From the NCBI RefSeq assembly GCF_020509005.1, contig NC_063023.1, positions 1,736,001 through 1,800,000 of the forward strand: a DNA stretch of 64,000 nucleotides, in the 5' to 3' direction. The notes under the pieces were generated by a model. That model worked only from the letters and a program-made list of their open reading frames with translations. It made no database searches and was not told the origin of the DNA. A program made the position numbers and the translations under genes. This document shows positions 21,532 through 31,918 of the stretch, piece after piece; within the stretch, counting starts at the first letter, position 1; each line of letters starts with the position of its first letter. The stretch comes from Fulvia fulva (taxonomy: Eukaryota; Ascomycota; Dothideomycetes; Mycosphaerellales; Mycosphaerellaceae).

Positions 21532-21772
21532 GTTGGACAGTGGCAGGCGTGCTTGCTGTGTGCCGTGAGGGTAGGCGGGACGGACGAATATGCTATGAGG
21601 GGAAAAGCAGAACAGTAGAAAGAAAGAAACGTATATTTGAGTTCAGGCAGAGGAGAGCAGGCAGACACGGGCGTGTCACTGCAAACGGCGGTTCACCCTG
21701 GTCTTCGTTGGCGGGTTATATGTGTGTTGCCGACACCAGTGCAGCTACCCGAGCTTCCAGCATCGGGCATCA

Positions 21773-22378
21773 TTACAGGTCATATTTCTTTGCTGGTGGC
21801 TCATCATCTTTCAGCGAAGAGACAAGACCTTGTAAGCTCTGCACAGCTTCATCGGCATCCTCGCCTTCTGCCCAGATGGTCATTGTCTTGCCCATGGCCA
21901 GATCCAGCCCCTCCATCTCAATCTTGCTAATCCCACTGACCGTCCTGCCGTCGACTGTGATCCGTATGTTCGAGCTGTAGGTTTTGGATTCTTTGACTAT
22001 GTGGTGTAGTCCGACATCGTGTATGCCGTTTGGTGTCTGGATGACGACGTCTGCAGAGGCCGTGGTAGAAGGCTTCGAAGGCGCTGGTTTCGAGCACAAT
22101 GAGCCCGTTATGGCTGTATATATTATATATGTCCGGACCAATGTGTGCTTGACGGAGGCTCTATAGACTTGGATGCATCGTACTTGTTGAGAAGTGAAGA
22201 TCAGTCGTATTTTGTATACGGTGACGTTGCGCAAGTGGCCCATGACTCTGTCGACCATGAGCCGCCACGCGCCACCACCGATACACGATTCGTTGGTCGA
22301 TGTATAATGCGCTGTCATGCATAGCTGACCTGTTTCGGACCTGGCATGGTACCCTGTAGCAGCTCTCCAGGGCTTCAT
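21773..22378 (-). CDS. HPr-like phosphocarrier domain protein
   Basis: An open frame of up to 201 residues; only the C-terminal part is confidently coding. Residues 111-189 align without gaps to bacterial HPr of the PEP-sugar phosphotransferase system: VVIQTPNGIHDVG, IVKESKTYSSNI, SGISKIEMEGLDL and MTIWAEGEDADEAVQSL. His120 falls on the phospho-accepting His15 and Ser151 on the regulatory Ser46 of HPr. The partner residues Arg17 and Pro18 are replaced by Val and Gly. The C-terminal tail DDEPPAKKYDL is extra. The N-terminal 100 residues look poorly coding, so the true start is probably on an upstream exon I could not place. Fungi lack a sugar PTS, so a carrier role is doubtful; bacterial origin is inferred. 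Confidence 0.7.
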   Translation of the reverse strand: MKPWRAATGYHARSETGQLCMTAHYTSTNESCIGGGAWRLMVDRVMGHLRNVTVYKIRLIFTSQQVRCIQVYRASVKHTLVRTYIIYTAITGSLCSKPAPSKPSTTASADVVIQTPNGIHDVGLHHIVKESKTYSSNIRITVDGRTVSGISKIEMEGLDLAMGKTMTIWAEGEDADEAVQSLQGLVSSLKDDEPPAKKYDL

Positions 22379-22551
22379 GTTCCACTATGGATCTGAGGAG
22401 CTGCTGGGCTGCGTGACCGATCACGATGCGCAGGCGTTAGCACAGCTTCACAGCTTCTTCAGCCTTGACGCTCATCTTCGAGCGAGTCAAGCAATGCAGT
22501 GTTGCGCATCACCACATAATGTGGAGCACTCGCACAGCTCGTACTCTTTGC

Positions 22552-22983
22552 TCAAGGTGCTTGTCTGATCTTGCTTCGGTGGGCGGTAAATGGCCTCGTA
22601 CTATAACTCGCTCTCGCGCACCTGTCGTAGTGATACTGATGATGTTCGTGAGAATAGTGACCTACGGATATCGTGTCCTTTCGCTGCGCGACAAGCCCGT
22701 ATAGACAGGCCAGTCGCATGCTCAGAGAGTTGAGCATATCAGACTCGTTCCAGCTCGCCTCAGGACAATCAGACTGACTTTGCATCAGAGCATCCATCAG
22801 CTTTCTAAGCGCCGAGAGGCAGTCGTCGCCAGGACTCCAGACACACGGCCCATCTGCGGGGACAAACGAAGGCAGCTCGAAGGAGCGCTGAAGGTCCAAA
22901 GTTCTCTTTATTTGGCACTCTTCTAGCGCCCATTTCCTCCTTCTTAGTATCATTATAACCTTCAACTGCATTTCCAATGCCAT
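22552..22983 (-). CDS. doubtful hypothetical protein
   Basis: Frame of 143 residues starting at an ATG at 22983 in the promoter region of the HPr-like gene. It has a basic N-terminus (KVIMILRRRKWALEE) and a Cys/His-containing C-terminus without a zinc pattern I recognise. There is no family similarity that I can see. It may be a chance frame. Confidence 0.2.
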   Translation of the reverse strand: MALEMQLKVIMILRRRKWALEECQIKRTLDLQRSFELPSFVPADGPCVWSPGDDCLSALRKLMDALMQSQSDCPEASWNESDMLNSLSMRLACLYGLVAQRKDTISVGHYSHEHHQYHYDRCARASYSTRPFTAHRSKIRQAP

Positions 22984-23042
22984 CCCGACCCGTAAACCAT
23001 GCCGTACGTGCTCTCGTGTGTATCATGATGTGGCAACCCTGG

Positions 23043-24544
23043 TCACCTCAAAGTCCGCAATTGCATCTCTTGTACCGGTAATCTGTCATTATCTTCCCCT
23101 GTCTGCGCAGCTTGCATGCCACTGAGAAGACCTCTTTGCGCCTCTTCGTCCAAGACTATCTGGCTGCCTTCTGTGTTTCCCTTTGTCGAACCTGAGTCTT
23201 TCTGTAGTGCGACTACGATTGCCGAGCCTAAAATGAGGCACGATCCGATGATCGAGAGGACACCAGGGGTGTGGTCGAAGATCCACTTATCGAAGGCTAG
23301 AGCGAAGAGCATCTGCGTGTAGGTCATGTTCGTTGCTCGCGACGACTTCTCGTAAGACAGAGCGGCTGCTAGGAGGAATTGCTATGGTCCTTGGTCAGCG
23401 AGATTAACCAGCCGGCGCGTTGCGTCCTTACCATGATGAAGCCACAGACGCCCAAGAAGAACAGGTAGCCCCATTCTTTAAGGTCCGTAGGGAAAAGAAA
23501 GCCTACATTCGGTAAGACAAGCTGCATGACGAAGCTCACAAGCGTGCACCACGCCGCGAAGTAATTGACGCTGATCAGTGGATGAGCACGCTTTCCAATC
23601 CAGCGTATGGTCGTAAAGGCGATGATGGTGCCGCATACACCTATCATCGCAATTCCCACTGCCATCAATCGCTCCATGGGAGTAACATTCTCGTAGTTCG
23701 AGGCATCAGATTCGGCTGCGTGAGAGGTAGTGTTGCCAGCTGACTGGGCATCTGAGCCTTCTCCGAGGGCTTGAAGCAGTGTTGTAGGACGAGCGATGAA
23801 CACAACACCGACCAGGGAGATGAGGGTCCCGATCTTCTCAATCCTAGTGAAAGGCTCGCCGATCAAGAAGGAGCAAACCCAGCAAGCCAGGCCTGGCGCC
23901 AAGAATGCTAAGACCGCCGCATCGGCCAGTGGTAGATACAGCAGCGAATAGTAAATGCCGAACACTCCAAAGAAGCCTCCAAATCCACGAGCGACTAGCA
24001 ACCACCGAACCTCAGGCAGACCCAGAGGAAAGTGCGGCGTCCTCTTGTACCACATGTATCCTGATGCCAGGACGAATGTGATGCCCATGCGTGCGAACAA
24101 GATTTGGAAAGGATGGAGGCCCTTGCCGTGATCGCCTTCAACCTCTAGTAGGCGAGTGGTCACATTCATCAGTGTGCCAAAGATTTGTGCGGCCAGCATG
24201 AAAGCCAGACCTTTATTGCGCAGCCAGGATGCCTGGAGTTTGGCTCGCCATCCTGATGCATCTCTTGGTAGGTGTGCGGGATCTGTCACGATAGAAGTTC
24301 TCCTGCTTGGTCGTACCTGGTCATATCCATCTGCAGAGAGGATTGACAGCGTATCGGGTGACAGTGGCCTTATTGGTCCTGTGAATGGGGCTGACAAGAA
24401 GCCGTGAACATCTTGCACGGGCTTGTGTTGTCCGTCAAGCATAGGCGTAGCATGGATGCTGTCTACGACATCAGGCGTAGTCTCCTCAACAGCTGTGGGG
24501 AGCAGACGAGCCTTGTCTTCACGCTCTGCCCTCGGTGAACTCAT
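23043..24544 (-). CDS. EamA/DMT-superfamily membrane transporter
   Basis: Two exons, 24544-23432 and 23381-23043, separated by a 50-bp intron (GTAAGG donor, CCATAG acceptor); the product has 483 residues. About 115 hydrophilic residues precede the first helix. Then come ten hydrophobic helices in two EamA-like halves: LLEVEGDHGKGLHPFQILFA with GITFVLASGYMWYKRTP, VARGFGGFFGVFGIYYSLLY, and VCGTIIAFTTIRWIGKRAHP. The second exon supplies QFLLAAALSYEKSSRATNMT and a final helix (IIGSCLILGSAIVVAL), ending in an acidic tail. Relatives include fungal solute carrier 35-type and drug/metabolite transporters; the substrate is unknown. Confidence 0.88.
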
Positions 24545-25255
24545 GCTCGGTCATGGGGTCTGTCTGGTTCGAGGTGAATACAAAGTGTTAGATACCGAAC
24601 CAAGCCTAGTGTAGGAAAGGAAGTGACAGTACGAAACAAGAAAGATGCTTCTGCCTGACAGACAGTGGCGGTCGCGGAGTGTAGGACAAATGGTTTGCGG
24701 CAGTCATCCTGTCGCGCGACAAAGTCGCACTTTTCTGGTGGTGAAAAGTCTTGAGCGGCATCGTGAGTAGCTCACTGTTGCCTCTGCTGGTGTCCTTCCT
24801 CGGAGTACTGGCCCACTTGGTCAACAAGATGCATAAGTCCCCGCGATCGGGCGAAGGCTTGATAGGTCCATGGCTGCTTCGAAGGAGCAGACAATGCACA
24901 ATCCCGTCCGTGTCCCGACACGCAGCGGAATGTGGTCACCGTAGCGCGGTAGACGCTGCGAAACGGAGAGACAATCTGGAGCCATGTCGAGGTAAGGTGA
25001 AGTCCAAGTCGATGCACACTGTTGTTGTGTGTTGCAGATAACAGTCCCGACAGTGAGTGGCAAGTTCGTCCCTTGACACGTGATCGTCGGCCCGAGCTCA
25101 GTCTAGCGGCCGGCTAAGTTCACTTTGCGACTGCCTCGGACCGAATTTCACGCCAGCAGCAGCGACAACAACAACCGAACCGGAGACAGAGTCTCCTCAT
25201 CACTGCCTCTACATGGTTTGAATCATTACCAAGGGCATCACTTGACAGACCGACC
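24545..25255. other. divergent promoter region
   Basis: This stretch lies between the transporter (-) and thioesterase (+) starts. Short frames of 60-97 codons on both strands overlap one another and carry no motif. I see no gene. Confidence 0.45.
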
Positions 25256-25810
25256 ATGATACCACCGGGTGAGGCATTTGCCGAAAAATACTTGGCCGTG
25301 ACCACGACGGAAGCCTTCTACAACGCCACCCCTGAAGAAAGAATCACCGCTGTTCTGGCAATCAAGACACCTCACGATGTCCGTTTCCTGAGCAGCTTCT
25401 TCGAAAATCAATGCAAGCTCCATTCATTCAAGCAGACATCGGAGAACAGCTCTATCGCCATCTTCAAGTTCAAGGTCGCTCGATACTACTGCAATGGATC
25501 CGGAAATCTCCACGGAGGCGCGCACGCCACCATCTACGACGTCTTGACCAGTATGACCATGCAAGGGATCGGCAAACCCGGCGGCTGGGTCAATGGCGGC
25601 GTGTCAAGGAGCTTGAGATGCACCTATCTAAGACCAGCTCCGGAAGGCATTGATGTGCTGTGCGAAGTCGAATTCATGCATTCCGGAAGATCGCTGGCTC
25701 TGATGAGGGGTGTGATGAAGCGTGCGGATAATGGCAAGCTCATCAGTACTTGCGAACATGATAAAGCTTATGTGCCAAGCAAGCCTGGATGGGACAAGCC
25801 GAAGCTGTAG
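25256..25810 (+). CDS. hotdog-fold thioesterase (PaaI/ACOT13-like)
   Basis: Single exon, 184 residues, with ATG in a good context (ACCATGA). The 4HBT/PaaI signature GNLHGGAHATIYDVLTSM lies at about residues 82-99, where HGG begins the hotdog helix and the Asp is the usual catalytic position. SRSLRCTYLRPAPEG and LISTCEHDKAYVPSK fit the remaining beta strands. These enzymes hydrolyse acyl-CoA thioesters in the cytosol or mitochondria. There is no obvious targeting peptide. It lies divergent from the EamA transporter, with no functional link implied. Confidence 0.85.
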   Translation: MIPPGEAFAEKYLAVTTTEAFYNATPEERITAVLAIKTPHDVRFLSSFFENQCKLHSFKQTSENSSIAIFKFKVARYYCNGSGNLHGGAHATIYDVLTSMTMQGIGKPGGWVNGGVSRSLRCTYLRPAPEGIDVLCEVEFMHSGRSLALMRGVMKRADNGKLISTCEHDKAYVPSKPGWDKPKL

Positions 25811-26089
25811 ACTGGACACTCGACTAGACATTCTCGCGGCAGCGCGTCAGTGCTGTATAAGCCGCTGTTGATCTGGATTGCTGCGTGAATGAGAAGTTGC
25901 AGCAGTTCTGGGGTGCTCGAAGACGAGGCTTGAGACAGCGGCGGCCAGAAGTCGAGACATGCATGTGTTTGCCGCACAGACCTACCGTTTGCTCGATTTC
26001 CAGCGACCCCCTCCCTCAACTTCATGACACAGACAGTCTGTTCGCAGTATTAAGCAGACCATAATACAAGACCCAACTGCTGCCTCATC

Positions 26090-26473
26090 ATGACAGCCAT
26101 CATGCCGACACTGCTCAACATGGACATCCTTAGCGCCAGTGCCGCCGTATTCTTGTTCTTCATGGCCATCAAGTTCTTCATCTACTTTTTCACAGGCTCC
26201 AATTCGACGAGGAAAGCTCAACATAGCTTACCGCTGGACTCAGAACAGACGACATCGCCAGATGTCTCCAAGGGCGACAGTGGCTCAGAGAGCAGCGAGG
26301 ATGACGACTTCGACGGACTCGCTCACTTGAGGGCAGCGCTGAGAATGGTCGACCAGACCTTCGCTCCCAGAACATCTTCCACAACGCACAAAAGCGACGA
26401 TTTCGAGGTGTTTGCGGACTTTGCTTCGGCCAGTCAACGACGAGCTATGCAAGGAATGGAGCGCGAGAATTGA
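26090..26473 (+). CDS. small single-TM hypothetical protein
   Basis: 127 residues. One strong hydrophobic helix (ASAAVFLFFMAIKFFIYFFT, residues 16-35) is followed by an acidic Ser-rich linker (SKGDSGSESSEDDDFDG) and a short conserved-looking region (LAHLRAALRMVDQTF). No family is recognised. Initiation could be at the first ATG or the ATG at 26102 or 26120. Moderate coding support from composition and intact length. Confidence 0.5.
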   Translation: MTAIMPTLLNMDILSASAAVFLFFMAIKFFIYFFTGSNSTRKAQHSLPLDSEQTTSPDVSKGDSGSESSEDDDFDGLAHLRAALRMVDQTFAPRTSSTTHKSDDFEVFADFASASQRRAMQGMEREN

Positions 26474-27842
26474 GAGGCTTGCAGTGACAATAGCTGAAGA
26501 TGTTGACAGCAATGCACTCCGAGGATGACTCTGGAAAGGCAAAATATTGTTCGGCACAGTCGGAGCGTGGTACGGCTTCGACTACTGGTCGCGTTACCCT
26601 CTAAGCAGCTTCTCCTTGCAATCGTCAACATGAGCGCATGGCATATGCGTTCAATTGCCACCAATCTTAACGCGATCTGGAGTAGCATACCAAGCCTATG
26701 GCTTGATCACGCCTTTGTCTGGCTTTCAGCCTTCAGCGGTCAATCATGCTTGGAGATTTTCGGCAGCTATGAGGAACTGTATCTCACAATGGAACTGCTC
26801 AATATACGGGTCTGCTGCTCTAAATCAAACTCTTGTTCCGAGCGATTCCAACGCATAGCAAGTCTCCTCGCATCACCATGCACGGCGAAAGGCCAAAGTC
26901 TATGCAAGCTCGACGAGCTGCTGTCAGGCTAGGTACTAGATCGGCCTCGCCCGTGTCTCTCGGTCCTCCCCGGCCGTGATGTACGTTCTCGATCACTCGT
27001 CACGGTGCCTCAACTCGGGGATCTTCCACGTTTCATGGCCTGATGATGCAGCGCATCTGATGATTAGAAGAGAGCGGTAAGTTAGTACCAATTGGGACTC
27101 TGCAGAATGTCTAGGTAAAGCGAGCTAGTCATGCAATTCAATTGGTCTCCATCATTTAGTAACCACAAATTCCCGCTTACTGATCCTCAGAATCCACGTC
27201 TATCAAGGTATAGCCCCAGGTTCTTCCACTTCATTACCGACATCTCCATCACCCTAGACGTCAAAGATAGATATACTCTCGCCACCCCGTTATCAGCAAT
27301 ACTCCAAAGAGTTCTTTGTTCACAGCGAAACCCCTGTATGGCCTCCAGTCTTGGCAAAATTATTGCGTGCTCGCTAGCGGAATTTCACCATCAAGCCAAG
27401 TGCTCTGGGCGCACGTGGATGAGCCAGCGACGTCTCAGGCCAAGGAGATCTATTCCACGCCCAGGGACGCCTTCATAACATCTCACTGGAACAGTATGGA
27501 GAGCGGCTGCAGTTCAAGACTTCTAGAGTGTTGGCAGGCTGAGATATGCTTTTTCTGAACCTAGCATTTCCTTTCCGTTGGGGTGACCCTCGCTCAGCAT
27601 GAACGAGGATAATACGCTCGTGGGTGAGGGTGCTGCCGGGCGGTTGGCTCAATTGTCTCTTTGTGTCCAGGAAGTGACGCTTAAGATCGGGCGAGAAGGA
27701 CGATGCGGACGAAGGAAGGTGGTGCAATGATACTTGGCAAGGCGCCATTTTGAGATTGATATAAGGCATTGTTCTGTTCCTGTTCTTGGGTCTTGTTCGA
27801 TATCCTGGATCTTGGACCTTGGACTTTGACCTTCCTCAAAAG
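26474..27842. other. intergenic, about 1.4 kb
   Basis: Open frames of 135 codons (26525-26932) and 115 codons (27131-27478) exist on the plus strand but have no recognisable motif, membrane pattern or splice extension. The final 60 bases before the MFS start are C/T/G-rich leader. I call no gene. Confidence 0.4.
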
Positions 27843-29545
27843 ATGGCGACCCTTGATGAGAAGCATGCTTACCCAGAGCAGTATGCCGCGAGCAGTGATG
27901 ATGAAAGAGCTCTGTCCGCGCAGGCGGACTGGACACCTGAGGAGGAGAGGAAGGCGAAGCGGAAGTATGGCTCCCCGGAGACGAGTCTGGTGAACAATGC
28001 TAACTGCCGCACAGGTTGGACTTGATCATTATGCCGATCTTGACCCTCGGGTTCTTCTGCCTTCAGCTCGATCGTGGCAACATCGCGAACGCCATAACGG
28101 ACAACTTCCAGGAAGATGTCGGTATCACCCAGAACCAGTTCAACGTTGGACAGCAGATGCTTTCGCTCGGAATCGTCCTTACAGAGATCCCGTCGAACAT
28201 GATCCTTTACCGAGTCGGACCTGGCAAGTGGTTGACACTGCAACTCTTCCTCTTCGGCATCGTCTCTACCTTTCAAGCCTTCCAGACTGGCTATGGATCC
28301 TTCATCGCGACTCGGTTCATCCTTGGTATCACGGAATCTGGTTTCATCCCTGGTGGTCTTTGGACACTATCAACCTGGTACACTCGCAAAGAGACAGCCA
28401 AGCGCGTCATGATCTTCTACTTCGGTAATCAGCTTGGTCAAGCATCAGCAAAACTCCTCGCCTATGGCATCCTCCACATGCGTGGTGTTGCAGGTCGTCC
28501 AGGATGGTTCTGGCTCTTCGTCCTGATGGGCGCCTTCACCATTGCCTCCGGCTTCGTCTTCGGTTTCTTCTTACCAGACTCCTTCAAGAATCCACATTCG
28601 GCCTTCCTACCCAAAGTCAAGGTCTTCTCCGACCGCGAGATCTACATCCTGAACAACCGTATTCTCCTCGATGATCCTGCCAAGGGCCACAAGAAGAAGC
28701 GCATTGGTCTCACGGCTTTCAAGAAAGCCTTCTCCAACTGGCGCGTTTGGGTCCACTGCCTCATCACTCTCTCCAACAACGGTCCACAGCGTGGTTTCGA
28801 CACTTATGCTCCGTCCCTCGTGAAGGAGATGGGCTTCGGATCGCTCACTGCGAACGCATTGGCATCCGTCGGTCTCTTTATCCAAGTTCCGGTGTCTTTC
28901 TTCTTCAGCTTCATATCTGATCGCTTCGACAAGCGTGGTGAGACTGTGATCGTCGGCCTTAGCATGACGATTCTGGGTTACATCTTCAACCGAAGTTTCA
29001 CGGAAATCTCAAACCAAGGAGCTCGGTACTTTGGTGTGGTTTGGACGCAGACATTTGGCACGCTCTCACATCCTTTGAATATCACTTGGTTGTCTTTGAC
29101 ATGCACGGACTCAGAGGAGAGAGCATTGGCTATGGCAATGTAAGTTCACAATGACGGTGCTCAGCTCCCAGCATCACTAACATGTGCATCCAGGGTCATC
29201 ATGGGCGCCAACATCGCCGGGATCTATGGTGCACAACTCTACCGCTCCGACGACAAGCCGCGCTACCGCAGAGCTTTCGTGGTCTGTATCGCTGTTCTTG
29301 TGGTCGGTGCTCTCGCCGCGATTGTTCGCAAGCTGGACGAGATCAGACAGAAGAGGAAGGCAGTGCCGACCGACAACAGCAGCGATAGTGAAGGTTACGA
29401 TGCTCTCAAGGCTGTACCACCGAGCGATGTGCAGCCAGCTCCAGCTATGCTAGGACCGGGAGGACCTGAGGTGAGCTTGACGACGGGTACTTTGACAGAC
29501 ACGGCTGCGAGGAGGACGATTGTACACTGGGACACGATCTTTTGA
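27843..29545 (+). CDS. MFS transporter, allantoate-permease-like (Dal5 group)
   Basis: Three exons, 27843-27964, 28015-29139 and 29194-29545, joined across 50- and 54-bp introns (GTATGG...CTAACTGCCGCACAG and GTAAGT...CATCCAG); the product has 532 residues. Joins read AKRK|LDLIIMPIL and LAMAM|VIMGANIAG. Signatures are FCLQLDRGNIANAITDNF, EIPSNMILYRVGPGKW and GITESGFIPGGLWTLSTWYT. About 12 helices are visible, with an acidic cytosolic N-terminus and a long Ser/Thr/Pro-rich C-terminal tail. Family members import small nitrogenous or organic-acid compounds at the plasma membrane. It is distinct from the MFS gene at 6108, which has shorter ends. Confidence 0.9.
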
Positions 29546-29847
29546 TCAAACACGATCGTTAGCGCCGCACACATACACGAAAGAAGCAATGAGACATGTA
29601 TGAGAATGCCAATGCAACGGGCTCTGTACTACATTTCGTATCGAGAGTTCGTCCCGGTGTGGCGCCTTCCGAGTCGGCACTTCCGCAGACCAGTACCCTT
29701 TACTCGTCCGCGACATTGCTCCTCCTTGTTTGATCACAGTATGGCCACGTTGCTTGCTCCTAGGTGATCAAGCCACAACGATGCCGCCTTCCATCATCAC
29801 CCCTGGCTGCCCACGAGTGGCCGTTCGTCCCTCCGCGTTCCAGAGCC

Positions 29848-30498
29848 TCACTCCTCATCCTCATCCTGCTCCCACTTCTTGTCGAAAGCCGCCAGCGCAG
29901 GTCTCCAAATCTCCATCAAGCCCAACACCACCTCAAACTCCACTCCAACCATCTTCTCTACAGTGTCGAACATCCCGCCGATGATATACCTGGCAGAACA
30001 CGTCATGCCCATCTCCTTCTTGAACAAAGCAGGTCCAGGGCACCTGCTCATTGCTTTCGCATGGAATCGGCTGAGCCACATGATCAAGTTCTTCCAAGAA
30101 GGTTGATCATAGGTCACACCGTTTTGTATCATCATTCTGCGTCGGTCGAGGTTCATGCCTAAGAGCAACTCGTCGAACTTCATCATAGCTGAAGAGTCAT
30201 AGTGGTCGACATCATGCATGAATGTGTTCTCGTAGTAGAAGATGGACATGGCCTCCGCGCGGATCTCTATGTTGGTCGCGAGAAGGGCAGGTCGCTGGTA
30301 GCCTGATGCGTCGTACTTGATGTGCTCATCTTTGACGAGAACCTCCCGATAGATGCGGTTGCGAAGTTCTCCAGGGATCTTGAACAAGAAGCACTGAGGT
30401 GGGTCATCTTTCTGCTGCTGTTGATGTTGGTGGTCCTGTTTCTGTTTCTGTTCCTGCGCCTGCTGCTCCTTCTGCTTCTGTGCTCGTGTCCTCGTCAT
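29848..30498 (-). CDS. LPPELR-type (2EXR-like) protein with Gln-rich N-terminus
   Basis: Single exon, 216 residues. The N-terminal 30 residues are nearly all Q, K, E, H and D. The motif FLFKIPGELRNRIYREVLVK then replaces LPPELR, followed by RPALLATNIEIRAEAMSIFY, the second family block. The C-terminus carries SWKNLIMWLSRFHAKAMSR and DTVEKMVGVEFEVVLGLM. It has a clear tandem paralogue at 31002-31655, sharing ELRNRIYR.VLVK, IRAEAMSIFY and PSWKNL. Function unknown; possibly protein-interaction only. Confidence 0.8.
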   Translation of the reverse strand: MTRTRAQKQKEQQAQEQKQKQDHQHQQQQKDDPPQCFLFKIPGELRNRIYREVLVKDEHIKYDASGYQRPALLATNIEIRAEAMSIFYYENTFMHDVDHYDSSAMMKFDELLLGMNLDRRRMMIQNGVTYDQPSWKNLIMWLSRFHAKAMSRCPGPALFKKEMGMTCSARYIIGGMFDTVEKMVGVEFEVVLGLMEIWRPALAAFDKKWEQDEDEE

Positions 30499-31001
30499 TG
30501 CGAAGTCTTTGAGCGTGTGAGGAATTGGTGTTGATTGTAGGATGGAGGTTGAAGATCAAGGAAGTGACGAAGTGTTAGTGTTTCAGCCATACCAAGGGCA
30601 CGTGCGCAGATCCTTGCTTAGCGAGACATTCCGGGAAGGAGTGAGTGACGCTTTTTATGACTTGTGCAATGTAGAGCGCTCTTGAAGAGTTCATTACGCT
30701 TGAGTCTCGCCAAATGCTCAATTTGCCAACGTCTCGAACGTGCGCCCACAGTCTGTCCAGAATAGTGCATTGCAGGTGCAAGCACATACTCATCGTGACT
30801 GCTTCCTCTCGTTCCCCATGCAATATCCACCATCTCGAAATCCATCGGTGCTCAACCCTGAGCCCTCGTTATATCTCGCATCGGCCTTGACCAAAGGAAA
30901 TACCACCCCCTTCACAGTTTCTTCAACCTGCTTCCAACACGCGAGCACGGGCATGGTGCACAAGTGACTAGACCCATAATCTCCCGCCGTCCGCTGGCCC
31001 T
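30499..31001. other. spacer holding a relic of a third paralogue
   Basis: The spacer between the two tandem paralogues contains a minus-strand fragment at 30874-30930 resembling the C-terminus of the downstream paralogue (listed separately). The remainder is non-coding as far as I can see. Confidence 0.5.
30874..30930 (-). pseudogene. C-terminal relic of an LPPELR-type paralogue
   Basis: The minus-strand translation QVEETVKGVVFPLVKADARY matches QVEKIVTGMRPLLVKADARW at the C-terminus of the paralogue that ends at 31002. Identity stops on both sides, and no start or LPPELR block is present nearby in frame. It is probably the remnant of a third tandem copy or of a partial duplication. Confidence 0.5.
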
Positions 31002-31655
31002 TCAATCATCACCCCAGCGAGCATCTGCTTTTACCAACAGTGGCCTCATTCCCGTCACGATCTTCTCAACTTGATCCCACAGCAAGCTTCTCAGTGACTC
31101 CGCTACATAGAAGACACTGTTCACAGCGATCGCGTGCAGATCCGAATTCGGATCTGTCAACGTATCCTCCGGTGACGCGATGCCCCCGGTGACCTCGTGG
31201 GCGTGGTAGCGTTGCATCCACGTGAGTAGATTCTTCCACGACGGGGACTGAAATACTGTTTCCGTGTATACCTTGAGCTCGAAGTCGCGAAACTCGAATG
31301 TCGGGAGTCGTTGAAGGCACTGCGCCATCTTCAGGAGCGCGGTGGAGTCGTAAGCGTTGATGGTGGTGATGAACTCATTCTCACAGTAGAAGATCGACAT
31401 TGCTTCGGCGCGAATCTCCTTGCTAGTGGCGAGAAGACCTGGTCTCTCATGGCCCGATGCGGTGTAGATGACTCGTTCTCCTTCTGGCTTGACGAGGACT
31501 GCGCGATAGATGCGATTGCGAAGTTCGCCGGGCAACTTGAATAGGCGGCATTGTGGTGACTAATGCTCCTTCTCCTCCTGCCTCTTCGTATCCTTCACCT
31601 CCTGATCCGCCCCTTCGAACTCTTGCGCTAGCTTTTCCGAGTGCGCGACAGCCAT
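31002..31655 (-). pseudogene. LPPELR-type paralogue interrupted by an in-frame stop
   Basis: The ATG at 31655 sits in the same context (GACTACGCA) as the paralogue's start (GACTTCGCA). It is followed by an acidic, lysine-rich N-terminus and a TAG at 31562-31560 after 31 codons. The same frame then continues without break for 185 codons as SPQCRLFKLPGELRNRIYRA, with RPGLLATSKEIRAEAMSIFY and PSWKNLLTWMQRYHAHEV. With the stop read as a codon the product would be 217 residues, matching the 216 of its neighbour. There is no later ATG before the conserved block. An in-phase 39-bp intron (GTGAAG to CATTAG) could remove the stop but lacks a branch point and is very short. Hence a young pseudogene, readthrough or a mini-intron. 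Confidence 0.6.
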
Positions 31656-31918
31656 TGCGTAGTCAACCGGAACGTGTTGAGAACACGCCAGATATGGTGG
31701 AGAGGTGACGCGAGTGGGGGGTTGATGTGATGTGAGTAGAAGCTCGGTGGAATTGCGAAGAAGCGAAAGAGACCACGATGAAGTGGATCTGCCCCGCTGG
31801 TGCTTGCGCCAATCCTTGCTTGTGCGGAACTTTGAGAAAGCGTGAATGAATCCGCCAATTCTTAGAGCGGCTGTACAAAGGTATCATACACTCTATCTCC
31901 ATCTTCATCTCCACCTCA

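Noticed and set aside
26525..26932. 135-codon plus-strand frame after the one-TM gene
   Set aside because: No recognisable domain and a composition not clearly different from random translation.
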